Shown: positions 35,291-45,480 of the stretch, one piece after another
How the letters are laid out: every line of letters starts with the position of its first letter
Position numbering within the stretch: position 1 is the stretch's first letter
Translations under genes and position numbers: made by a program
NCBI GenBank assembly: GCA_001600635.1
Contig: BCKL01000036.1
Coordinates: 12,926 to 76,925, forward strand
DNA: 64,000 nucleotides
Reading direction: 5' to 3'
Origin: Leucosporidium creatinivorum
Taxonomy: Eukaryota > Basidiomycota > Microbotryomycetes > Leucosporidiales > Leucosporidiaceae
Notes under the pieces: generated by a model
What the model was told of the DNA's origin: nothing
The model's input: only the letters and a program-made list of their open reading frames with translations
Database searches by the model: none

Positions 35291-35681
35291 CTTGAGGTGG
35301 GAGTCGACGGAGAGATGAGGCAGGACGCAACCTCTGCGACTCGAAGGCCAGATCAAAGCGCTCGGGGCTCGTGCGCCGTCGTGCACGGACCCTCTGCTCC
35401 ACAAACTCAGCAGGGTGATTTGGCTCAGCGTGTGAGGCTTTGCTGATACTGCTGCGGAATAGAGTAGCTAAGCTGTGGATCGCCTACATCAGCTCAAGCG
35501 ACTCAGAGCCCTTGACCCAGCTCGGCGATGATCTCGCCTCCTTCTCTACAGACCAGCTCAAGAATGAATAGTTCAAGATCCCAGATCCATAGACTAGCTA
35601 CATTCTACATGTTCCTTCGACTAATCTCTCCACCCTGCAAGCCAAGCCACCCTTCCCCACTCCTGCTCGGCGATCGTCCGT
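35291..35681. other. Spacer between the tandem kinase genes
   Basis: It holds the downstream kinase promoter and the upstream kinase terminator. No gene was seen. Confidence 0.5.
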
Positions 35682-38600
35682 CTACCTCACGCTCTCGCCG
35701 AACGCGCCAGCGGGTTGGACGTAGGTGAAGCCCTGTCAACGAGTACGAGGGTCAGCTACTGTAGACTCGATCCGGAGCTCCGTCGTGCTCGGTCTGCCCT
35801 CCGCCTTTGCGAAGCTGCTGGAGAGAGGACCGAACCGACGACGCGCGCTCGACGACCATCTCACCTGGAAGTTGGCTTGAACCGATTCACTGAGGTGCGA
35901 GTCCTCGACGACAGAGTCCATGGGCGCCTCCGAAGTGAACTCGGTGTCGAACTGCGCGAAACCCCGACGTCAGCTCTCTCCTTCCCTCTGTCGCACTCTC
36001 TCAAACCCGAACTCACATTACTCGTATCCGCCGCGCTCTCGACACTCGGCTTGAAAGGCGGTTTGATAGCCTTGGCCATAAGCTTCTTGAAATCAATGTG
36101 CTTGGCGAAGAAGGGGTGACGCTTGATCTCCTCGGCGCCGTTCACTCCCAATCGCTGCGCTGGGTCGCGCGTGAGGAGACCGGTGAGGAGCGAGCGCGCG
36201 TCAGGGGCGATTTCGTCGCCGAACTTGAGGGGGTCGGTGAGGATCTGTGGTGCGGCGGGGGCAGTGGCGAGGAGGGGACGAGACGAGGTCAGACGAGTGC
36301 GGCGAGCGAGAGGGGAAAGATGAGAGATGATGGAATTGAAGCCCACCTTCTGGTACATCTCGTTGGTGTTCTCCGAGTAGAATGGTGGCAGACCGCTGAG
36401 CATCTCGTACAGCAGCACGCCGAGAGTCCACCAGTCGACCTGTCAGAGGGGGCGAGGGAAGCCAGATCGTCAGCCAGCGCTCGTCTCTCACCGACACGAG
36501 CAGACGTACCGTCTTTTGATATCCATGACCCAACAGCAGCTCGGGAGCGAGGTACTCGGGGGTACCGCAGAAGGCTGATGAGGCGAGAGGAGCGGTCAGC
36601 GATCTAGCTCGAGCGAGCGACAAGTCGAGGTCAGGAACTCACTGTTGGTAGTCTCCGACTCCGTCATGTTGAGCTTGCAGAGTCCGAAGTCTGTGAGATG
36701 TGGGAAAGGGTAAGGTGCGGAGGAGGAGAGGGAGGAAGGCAGGAAGGGAGGCGAGTCAGCTCGAGCTCAAGGCGAAGGACCGAGGTTCGGCGTGTGATGG
36801 CGCAAGCAGCATGAGACCGTCCACTCACCGCAAAGCGAGATGTGTCCAACGTAGTCGATGAGGATGTTCTCGGGCTTGAGGTCGCTGTTGGAACGAAAAG
36901 TTGGGGTCAGCGTGCGATCCTGGCCCGTCTTTTCTCCCTGACCACCGAGCCGAACCAACACTCACCGGTAGATGACATTGAACTGATGCAAATGCTCCAA
37001 CGCGCACAACAGCTCGGCCGCATAAAACCTACTCCTCTCCTCATTGAACCTGCCCTCCCTCTGCAAATGATGGAACAACTCGCCACCATTGACATAGGCG
37101 AGGACAAAGTACAGCTTCTCGGCGTTCTGGAAGGAGAACTTGAGGGGCACGATGAAGGGGTTGTTGACCCGCGCGAGGACGGTCCGTTCGGCGAGCGTGT
37201 GGGTCACTTCGGACCGAGAGACGATGTGCGCTTTGCGGATGGTTTTGAGGGCGTAGATTCGCGAGGTGTCCTTCTTGCGGACTTGCATGACCTTTCGGGG
37301 AGAAGAGGGGGATGACGACAAGGGTGGAAGGGATTAGCTCGGCGTTCGTCTTCTCGTCGGCTGGCGAAGAGGCGCACCTTTCCGAAGGATCCCTTGCCGA
37401 TGACCTTGAGCAAGTCGAAATCGTCGATCGACATGGCCTCGTTCTGTGAGATGAACTTGAGGGTTAGCAGACAGTCACCGAACTCGACGCCGAGGGATTC
37501 TACCTACAGCGGCAGGCTTGAACGAGACCTGGACGTGGAACTCTCCAGCTCCTCCCGAGGTAGCGAACCACTGGTCGGTGTTGGCGTTCTGATCGAAGGC
37601 GGGGGTGAACCTAGAAGGGAGGGAGGGAAAGGGAAAGCGCCGAGGTGAGCTCGAAGCTCGGAGAGTCTCGTCAGACGAAGACAGGACAGCTCACTTGACG
37701 CCGCCGAGGAAGAGGTCGTTGCCCATGTCGTTGCGGTTGGCGCCTGGGACGATGGGGGTGGTGCGGAGGTAGGAGGAGATGGAGATGTCCGAGATACGCG
37801 ACACATCGCTGTGGGGTACGAGGAGAGCGTGAGGGAAGCGGTGGGGAGTAGGGGAGATGGTAAAGGATGGTGATGCGATGTAGAGAGGGAAGGCGGAGGG
37901 AGGAGAGGATGAAGCAGTTAGCGATCAGCTCGCGCGGGATGCTCGGCACTGGCGAGGGAGGACGTACAAGTGAGCCCTAAACATCCAAACAGGCGCGCCG
38001 AGCTCTCCACCGAGAGCATCGATGAGGACTTCGTTCTTGTCGAATTCGAGCACGACGTAGCTGTAGGGTGAGAGCGGAGCGGAGGAGAGAGAGAGAGAGC
38101 GAGACGCATCGTCAGTGTGTGAGCTGTTGTGCAGGCCATAGAACGTGTAGGAGATTACTGACGGTAACCACCACATTTGTTTCCTCATTTGTGATTCCCT
38201 CTTGTTCTCATTGCCTCCTCGTTGATCCTCTAAAGCGGATTGAATCCCGGCTGGTAAAGGAGTGCCCGGGGGTAAAGCGAGGTTGCGTGCTTCTACTACC
38301 CGAATAGTTAATACTCCTGAACGTTGAATTGGTGGTCCTGTATCAGAAGAAGGGGGAGCGGGCGAGGAAGGAGGGGGAGCAGCAGTGGGAGGGCCAGTAG
38401 CGGCTGGGGCGGTGGGAGCGGGTGAGCCTCGTCCGGTAGCTTCCTTGAGTTCTGTAGGGTGATGAAGTAAGTCAGTCAACTGCTCCTGTAGCCTGGTAGC
38501 TCGTGCGAAGTCGACTCCTCCAGCTCGCCAACAGCTTCAGCGCGTCTTCGAGGCTCATCGCTCCAGCTGCCCTTCCTCCCGCACCTCCCACTGCCAGTAG

Positions 38601-38798
38601 AGCATGCGGCGAGCTGCACCTCAGCAGGCTTGTCCTTCCCCTGTGACTTAGCCGAGCCCAGCTACCCTCAAAGGGCAGCTCCCTCGCCGAGCTCGCCAAG
38701 TGCTGACGCACCCACTCCTTCTCAGCTCCAACCTGCCTTGTAGCCCTTCACTCTGCACCTGATCAGCAACACTCACTCTTCCCTAGTTTCCACGACAT
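35682..38798 (-). CDS. YPK1: Ypk1/Gad8-type AGC protein kinase, conserved copy
   Basis: Fourteen exons: 38798-38777, 38451-38163, 38060-37968, 37808-37695, 37610-37508, 37443-37378, 37291-36966, 36884-36829, 36690-36643, 36574-36510, 36439-36347, 36244-36017, 35951-35865, 35732-35682. They give 546 aa, starting MSWKLGKKLKEATG as in fungal Ypk1. A Pro/Ser linker and C2-like part ([17 protein letters not shown]) precede a complete kinase: [60 protein letters not shown]. The turn/hydrophobic end is FQGFTY. Several internal exons match the tandem copy exactly in length (66, 326, 56, 48 nt). The first intron is 325 nt, and the first exon only 22 nt. This is the likely orthologue of Ypk1/Gad8 in the TORC2 pathway. 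Confidence 0.94.
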
Positions 38799-39221
38799 TG
38801 TTCGACAGCGAGGTTGGATGTGCGACGAGGTATGAAAGGGAGAGCAGAAGCCCAAGCTCGGGGCGGGGGCTTGTTGTCCAGGGCAAGAGGTGCTCGGTCT
38901 TTGCTGCAGACGACATGGTTGCACAGAAAGCAGTCCAGAGCATCATCTGGGCACCTCACATGCCAAGAGAGTGACCGTGCTCGGTGCAAAAAGACAGGAG
39001 TCTTTGGCTTCGCCGAGCAGTCGGTTTCGCCGACTCGCCTCGCAAGCTCTGACTGTTCCCCTTCCAGCTTCCACACAGGGTGACTCAGAGGCAGGGTCAG
39101 TGTATAACAATGACTCAGCATGAGAACATGTCGGTGAGCAAGGCTCTGGCTCCTCCACAACCTGTCACCTTCCCGAGAATAACACCTGTCTCCTCCATGC
39201 ACGGCTCCTCTGATTGACAAC
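38799..39221. other. Spacer at the edge of the transposon cluster
   Basis: It contains the presumed YPK1 promoter on its left side. No gene was recognised. Sequence similar to copia elements begins at about 39222. Confidence 0.5.
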
Positions 39222-40826
39222 AATGAGGAGGAGGAGGCACAGGGGGCTTGCACAAGCCTTGCTCCTCCCCAGATCCGCTCTTCCTTGAGCCGGACCTAGC
39301 GCAGTGCGCACGAGCGCCGCCTTCATTGCCAAGTGCAACACCGCCTTCGCCGAGGAGTCCATCGACGAGTTCACCCTCCCAACGGTCGAACCCAAGATGC
39401 GCAAGGAGGCCATGAGCTCGCCTCTCGCCGACGAGTGGAGGGCAGCTGAGAAGGAGGAGATCCGCTCGCTGAAGGACGACTACAAGGTCTTCGTCCTCAT
39501 CGACCGCTCAGAGCTCCCTTCCAACGCCAAGATCATCCACTCGAAGTTCGTCTACACCATCAAGTACAACGAGAACGGCATCCCCTACGAGTACAAGGCT
39601 CGCATCGTTGCGATGGGCAACGAGGCGACAGNAGGGATCGACTTCCACGGCACCTTCGCGCCGACCCTTCGAGCTCCCTCGCTTTGCACCTTCTTTGCCA
39701 TCGCCACCAAGCACAGCCTACTTGTCAAGCAGACAAANGTCAACAAGGCGTACCTCCACGGCGACCTGGACGTTGATCACATCTTTGTTACCCCCCAAAG
39801 GCCGTTGTGGACGAGATATCCCCAAGCTCCGAGGCAAGTTCCTGCACCTCAAGAAGTTGCTCTACGGCCTTCCTCAGTCGAGACAGATCTGGCGCAAGAC
39901 CTACGACGACGCCATCGAGAAGAACCTCGGCTACAGGTCCATCGCGCCCGACTCCTGCGTCTACGTCCGCACCAAGAAGCTCGGCGACAAGGTCCTCCAC
40001 CACCTCATTGCCGTCTACGTCGATGACAACCTCCACGCGTCTCTCCACCAGAGCGAGATAGACTGTCAGAAGTCCTTCCTCAAGGCCAAGTTCGGACACA
40101 AGGAGCGCGGCTCGCCCAATGATCCTCGGCATCCAGACCAAGAAGCCCGCAGACGGAATGTGGCAGCTCCTGCAGCCAACCTACCGCAAGGACATTGTGA
40201 GGAAGTACCTCCCCAACGAGCCGAGCCGCACCGTCTACATCCCGATGCAGCCAGGCCTGCAGCTCCCCGAGCCCGACAAGTCCTGCCCTCCCGAGAAGCG
40301 CAAGGCCTACCTCTCCATTGTTGGATCCCTCCTCTACGCCTCTTGAGCTACTCGCTCCGAGACCGCCTTCGCCGTCAACTACCTCGCCCGCTTCGCCGGA
40401 GGACCTCGAGACAAGCACTTTGCGGCCGCACTTCAGGTTGTTTGCTACTTCCATACCTTCCCCGACCTTGGCATCGTCTACCAAGCAAAAAAAAAGACGG
40501 AACCATTGTCGGCCACTTCAGCAGACTGCGCGAGGACATCAAGCCCGTTGAGACGAACGAGCAGGAGATTTGCGTCTCCGAAACGCCGCCTGTGAACAAG
40601 GCGGATGAGCTCATTGGCCACGCGGACTCGGCCTACACCAACAACATCCACCCAAGATGCTCAACGATGGGATACGTCTTGCTCAACCAAGGGGGGGCAG
40701 TTGCATGCAAGCAGCAGAAGGTCGGCCTCAACCACGGCGCTACTCAAGCGCAGGCAATCAAGATCCTCAGGAAGGAGATTGGCTACGGATCGGATGGCCC
40801 CGTCAACCTACTCGGAGACAACACGG
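39222..40826 (+). mobile_element. Broken Ty1/copia element, copy 1 (reverse transcriptase/RNase H part)
   Basis: This fragment matches the reverse transcriptase to RNase H part of the copia element at 45.5-50 kb (family A) over its whole length. It lacks gag, protease, integrase and a 5' LTR. It is broken by several (about four to six) lesions, so it is a fossil. Its high similarity to the longer copy suggests a fairly recent origin. At its right end the interior stops short and abuts an LTR of a different family (LTR-B). Two ambiguous bases occur, one at a place that is also ambiguous in the longer copy. Confidence 0.88.
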
Positions 40827-41253
40827 TGTTGAGACGGCCAACTAGTACCTCATGCTCGGCATCGACCACAAGTTCTACCACAAATTCATGATCATCACCT
40901 ACCTCATTGTCTACCTCATCATGTACACCAGCAGTACGTCTCCCTCGAGTCCATCTCCCATCGGTTCGATTCCTCTTTGGCGCGCCTTCAAGTGTCGGCC
41001 CTCTCTCCTCGACTTTTGCTGGTCACGCTTGGCCAGGTACTCGCTCAAGAGAGTTTACTCCCACTGGGTATCATCTAGGAGGAGTATGGAGTGATTTGGT
41101 GGAAGTGAGGGAGGCGAGTCTTTGGGGGTTAAGACCCGAGGCCGGGCGCTCACCTGGGTCTCTCTTCAGCGAGTCTGAAGCAGTCAACCTCAGATGAATT
41201 TAAGTAGCTGTAGTGTATGTGTAACAAGCAAGTCTGAAGCAGTTGACCTCAGG
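40827..41253 (+). mobile_element. LTR of copia family B
   Basis: A 427-bp block starting TGTTGAGACGGCCAACTA. It is repeated, split in two, at 54280-55499. Near its end a 23-bp motif with GTCTGAAGCAGT occurs twice. No matching LTR lies at the other end of the adjoining fragment, so age cannot be estimated from an LTR pair. Confidence 0.75.
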
Positions 41254-41296
41254 CACTGACAGGTTACGAGCCCAACCGACCTATAACGCGAGTCAG

Positions 41297-41564
41297 ACCC
41301 TGTGAGGAACAGGCAAGGGATCCCAGCTGTCCACCTCACTCTTGCCACTCAGTCCATCCCCTTCCAAACTGTTGATTAGGCTGAGAGTAGCATGCAACGT
41401 TGTTCTCGTCTCAATGGATCTCACCCCATTCTTGGATTGGTCAATATTACCCTGTGAGGAACAGGCAAAGGATCCCAGCTGTCCACCTCACTCTTGCCGC
41501 TCAGTCCATCCCCTTCCAAGCTGTTGATTGGGCTGAGAGCAGCATGCATCGTTGTTCTCGTCTC
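41297..41564 (+). repeat. Two 116-bp direct repeats at the left edge of the right arm
   Basis: The units lie at 41297-41412 and 41449-41564 with a period of 152 bp and few differences. Both begin ACCCTGTGAGGAACAGGCAA. The second unit ends exactly where similarity to the left arm begins. Confidence 0.85.
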
Positions 41565-41607
41565 TGCGGCCTTGCTTGGGACGGACCTGAGCTGCGCCGC
41601 TCAATAG
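41565..41607 (+). pseudogene. 3' relic of the PAQR receptor gene
   Basis: About 43 bases match the last codons of the PAQR gene, including its stop. They mark the duplication boundary and have no coding role of their own. Confidence 0.8.
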
Positions 41608-42041
41608 AACAAGCGAGCAACTTTGTACATGCATAGACTCTTTCGTTTTGTCTCCCCTTTTTGTTTACTCCCTTTGCACATGTAGATTGCGCTGAGCGCG
41701 GCGACGCTCTAATAGAAGCTTACTCGTTGTCTGATTGACAGCTCGGCGCCAAAACGAGAGGTCAAAGCGAGGCCGAGAGAGGCTCCCTCGGCGAGCCTCG
41801 GCGCGGGTGGACTCAGCTCGCTGCTTGCTTCTCCAGCTCAACAGCGCCCGATACCAGGGTTACCCACTTACGATTGTCTCGCTCGGCTGATCGTTGAGGT
41901 TAAAACGGGCAATTTCATTGCGGGAAGGCGGATCGGAGGGGCAGCGCCGAGCCCCGACCCCTTCGAGGTTGCCTTCTGACCACACTTTGCGCTGCTTGCT
42001 TGCTTATAGCAGCAGCCAGCTAAGCAAGCTGCTCGTACAGC

Positions 42042-42941
42042 ATGGCTAGACCCTACTCCCTACAGCTACCGTTGTACAGAGGCTGTCGACCTCTGAACGA
42101 GAAGGAGCACCCTTCGCTCTCCCTTCTCGCAGTCACCGTTATCTCGGGGCGCAGTGTGAATCAGAACGGCACCAAGCATCGCATACAGTCCATCAGCTTT
42201 ACTGTGCCTCCGGCTTGTGTGCGGAGGATGGACTTCAACCCTGAAGCGCTACAGCTCGAGGACGAGCTGCGAGAAGTGCCCCTTGTCTACATCCGCCACA
42301 AGCTGAAGGAGCTAGGTGCGTGAGAAGGAGGCAATAGTTACGGGAGTACAACCGCTGACCATTACCGATTACCTACAGGCCCTGTCATGCTGGCTTCGAC
42401 CCAAGCCTTCGCCAGCTCTCCTCACCACGCGGGCTCCGACAACTCGCCGTCGGAAGGCTTCCCCGCTCCTGTACCCTCTCAGAAGCTCCTCATCTCTTTT
42501 GAAGACTCGGCCCAACCTCTCTTCCTCCCCGTACACGGCCTCGTCTGGGCTCTCGCCTCGCCTCTCCTTCCTTCGCTGGCGACAGCTGCCTCCGCCGAGG
42601 CTCCTCCCTTCCTGCTCGACCTCCCCTCCAGCTCCAGCTTTCACCTCTTCCACACCTGGGTCTACCTCCAATCCACCACCGCCCTCCTCGACACTCTGTT
42701 CAGCTTCAACGAAAGGGAGCCATCTCAGCCGAATGCGTCGCCCGAGTTATTGGCCGATCTTTGTTCGGCACAGGAGCCCGAGACGCTCTTGGCCAAGCTG
42801 GAGCTGTTGAGTGGATTGTATAGAAATGCCGTGGCGTTGCAGGTGTGGGACGACAAGCTGTGGGCGATGATGAAGGGAGCTTGGCGGGCGCTGGTCGACG
42901 GCCTGCCACCTGAACGATTCGTTGAAGCGGAGGCGGTTTGA
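42042..42941 (+). CDS. Clp1-like protein, right copy with altered C-terminus
   Basis: Two exons (42042-42315, 42379-42941) reproduce the left-arm Clp1-like gene with the same intron and phase. Exon 1 differs at 12 of 91 residues, mostly changes caused by C-to-T or G-to-A. Near the end, seven extra bases (near 42906-42912) shift the frame, so the last residues read PPERFVEAEAV in place of the left copy's ending. The rest is open, so a protein of 278 aa could be made. Whether it is expressed is unknown; the substitution pattern suggests decay more than selection. Confidence 0.65.
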
Positions 42942-44391
42942 AGAGGTTGGGGAGACCGCGTGAGCTTAGCAGTGTAAATTCATGTTGTATTTACTAGTCT
43001 GTGCTATGCTGAGCACCGACATTGGCCATAGCCAGCATCAGACAGCTCGCTTGCCCGCTTCGGCCATGCTCCGTTTGAGATGGCTTCGGCTGCGCACAGT
43101 TGGCTCGCCTGCAGACTCCCCAGGCCATCAAGGAATAGCTGGGACTTTTTTACACTACTAGAAGGGCGCCCGAGCCTGTCTCAATGTACAACCGGGGCTG
43201 GGGAAGCATGAGATCTGCACTCCGAATGGCGGCGGGAGGAAGGGGCAAGCCTGGCTGCCGAGCGGAGCAGAAGAGAGTCCTTCGAGCCTGTACTATCAAA
43301 ACCTTGAACCCTGAAAAGCGTGTCAAGGGCTCACATCCTACAGAGCAGCGCCTTGAGCCGGCTGGCCTTGGCTGGCGATCTTATCTTGCCCTCCGAACCT
43401 TCTTTGCCGCCTTCTCTCAGGCTTCTCTCAGGCTTCTCTTGCTGGCCACACTACTTGTCGCGCTCGAGTACATATGTACGACTGTCTTGCTTCGCACCGA
43501 GCACCCCCTGCTCGGATTGATGGGCTGCAGAGCAGACCAAAAGACCGAGACCAGTCGTCGCCGGTTATCTTTCCTGTTGTTCTCCAGGCCGCTTCGGAGA
43601 TTGCTCCTTGAAAGTCGTGGCTCTCAGCAGGACGCTTATGAGGGTACTCGTTGACTCGATTGAGCTGTAGATGGTCTGCTGGAAGCGAGCGGCATGGGGC
43701 TCGGTCCGGGCTTGGCCGGCGCTCAGTCCTCTTGCTCACCTGCAGTGAGCTGTCATCTCCTTGAGCCATTGCTGTGCGAGTCGGAGGGCAGGTGTTTGGA
43801 GCAGCCTTGATCAGGAATCAAGATGATGTGCTCCCACACCTCGAGCCATTTCGCCCTGGAGCAGGGCTCGGCGCGACTTCCTCACTGCTCTGACACTTCC
43901 TACCGCTCTCTCAAGCTTCTGCTCAGCAACTTGCCCTACTTACGGAAAAGCAAGACAAAAGTCACTTAGCAATCAGTTGGAAACAATGCAAAGCCTTCAG
44001 CTGAGCCGCATCTCGGTCTCTTGTTTTCCCTGGCCCCAGCCCTCATCGCCGAGCTCGTGCTCAATCTCGGCGACCTCTGGGGCTGCTCGCCACACACAAG
44101 CTGAGACAGTATCTATCTTGATGATCCATCTTCATGGCTTCGGGAGCAGTCGAGGATGTTGGCCAGCAACCTACACCCCTCGCTTTTTCGGCCCCGAATC
44201 ACTCGAGCCCCCCTCCTCGCTCCAGTCTCCCCTGTCTGTCCGCTCGTTCCCCTGGTTGTCTCCTTTTTCCCGGGGAGCGGTTTTGAAAGAAAAGCTGGCT
44301 TCCTGGCTTGTCTTCCTAANCCTCACTNGCCCTCTTCGCATCTCTCGACCCTACGCCTTCACTTTCCTTCCCTCGNTCGTTCCCGCTCCCA
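42942..44391. other. Non-coding stretch inside the right arm
   Basis: The counterpart of 15326-16752 in the left arm. No spliced gene was found. Confidence 0.5.
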
Positions 44392-44840
44392 ATGCTTTCC
44401 TTCANGCTNACCCTCATCGCGGCCCTCGCTGGCAGGTCATCGGCTTCAATTTGAGCTGCCGTAGCTGACCTCTTGCTTTGCCTACAGCCGTAGTCGCCGC
44501 CGCTCCCGGCGCCGAGTCCAACGCCGTCGCCGAAGCTCAGCACTTCAAGCGCTCTTGGCTCGGTGAGTGACCTTTAAGCCCTCCTTCCTGCGCCTAGCAA
44601 GAGCTGACCATCTTCTTTTTACAGGTGCTTGTTCAGCGGAGACGACAACGGGGAGGCCAAGGCCAGTTCGACTGGATTGAGCGACTGCGACCTCGCCGCC
44701 TTGACCCTCCCCTTCCCTCCCGAGCAGTGCATCTCCAAGTGCACCCCCTGGGCTACTCAATTCCAGACCTGTGGAGACCTCGTCAACTCGACCAACAATT
44801 ACAACATCAACGCCTCCCTTGCATGCACCTGCACCAACTG
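44392..44840 (+). pseudogene. Truncated, frameshifted copy of the GPI-anchored Cys-rich protein gene
   Basis: Exons 1 and 2 (44392-44431, 44488-44562) match the left-arm gene, including the GC donor of intron 1. Exon 3 (from 44625) has lost one base near its start, which shifts the frame. The similarity then ends at 44840, before the CxxC motif, the last cysteine and the GPI signal. This host-gene copy cannot make the original product. Confidence 0.85.
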
Positions 44841-44848
44841 TATGTATA

Positions 44849-44933
44849 CTAGGTTGAGAAGCCTCAGACTGAGCTCCTGGTTGCATACTGCACTACACAC
44901 ACTCACCTAGGTTGAGAAGCCTCAGACTGAGCT
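44849..44933 (+). repeat. 27-bp perfect direct repeats at the right edge of the right arm
   Basis: The unit CTAGGTTGAGAAGCCTCAGA plus seven bases occurs at 44849-44875 and 44907-44933. It begins nine bases after the arm ends. Confidence 0.8.
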
Positions 44934-44944
44934 GAGGACAACCT

Positions 44945-45062
44945 AGGGAGCGCCCGCCCCTGGGACTGTGAGTCCCGCTCTGCCTAAGTCCCCAATAGGG
45001 GTCTCATTCCCAAACTCCACCAAACTCCACCAAACTTCTCCNAGTGATCCCCTGGTGAGGAT
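44945..45062 (-). mobile_element. LTR-like scrap in reverse orientation
   Basis: Its reverse complement loosely resembles the part of LTR-A that carries CCTATCGGACTTAGGCGGAT and GGGCGCTCAC. It is diverged and incomplete, so the assignment is tentative. Confidence 0.35.
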
Positions 45063-45239
45063 TACTACTCGTCCGATGATCTGGACGTCCAGGAGAGGTC
45101 GAGGAAGCAAAGGTCGAGGAGGGCGAGAGCCCAACGCCGAGGAAGGCTGGAACCGAGGAGGCGGACAATGGCCGAAATGTTGTAGTGGTACATGAGGTCG
45201 AGGTAGGCGATGAGGGTAGATGATGAGGTACATGATGAT

Positions 45240-45480
45240 GTGGTACATGACAACCCCGCCGCTCGTAGCTGCTCCAACACCTGCCGACAGCGCTCCCGAT
45301 GCTCCTCCAGCGATGAGGCCCAGACGATGATGTCGTCAAGGTAAGCGTAGCAGATCCGTCCTGCGAAGTCGCCGAGCGCCTCGTTGACTCGACGCTGATG
45401 GGTAGCTGGAGCGTTGCAGAGTCCCATTGGCATGACGACCCACTCGTAGCGACCCCATGGAGTCTTGATGGCCTCCCTCG
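45240..45480 (-). mobile_element. Ty3/gypsy reverse-transcriptase fragment
   Basis: The minus strand reads [14 protein letters not shown], then [10 protein letters not shown] and [14 protein letters not shown], the palm motifs of gypsy-type reverse transcriptase (F/Y-x-DD with the following E-E-H helix). Only this short part of an element remains; it is a fossil lying head-to-head against the copia element to its right. The sequence between 45063 and 45240 may belong to it but was not recognised. Confidence 0.8.

Larger units (their letters stand above)
41565..44840 (+). repeat. Right arm of the 3.3 kb inverted segmental duplication
   Basis: An inverted copy of 14876-18139. It starts inside the last exon of the PAQR gene and ends inside exon 3 of the GPI-protein gene, so both edge genes are cut; this identifies it as the derived copy. 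Ambiguous bases at 44320, 44328, 44376, 44405 and 44409 mirror those in the left arm exactly (each pair sums to 59717). In the Clp1-like exon 1, nine of fourteen differences are C-to-T or G-to-A in this arm, six of them at CpG. Confidence 0.92.

Noticed and set aside
38484-38711. Alternative N-terminus for the conserved Ypk kinase
   Set aside because: The exon starting MSWKLGK at 38798 joins in phase to the acceptor at 38452 and matches the known Ypk1 start.
41565-44840. Right arm as a DNA transposon with captured genes
   Set aside because: No terminal inverted repeats or transposase were found at the arm edges. A break-repair or segmental duplication origin fits better.
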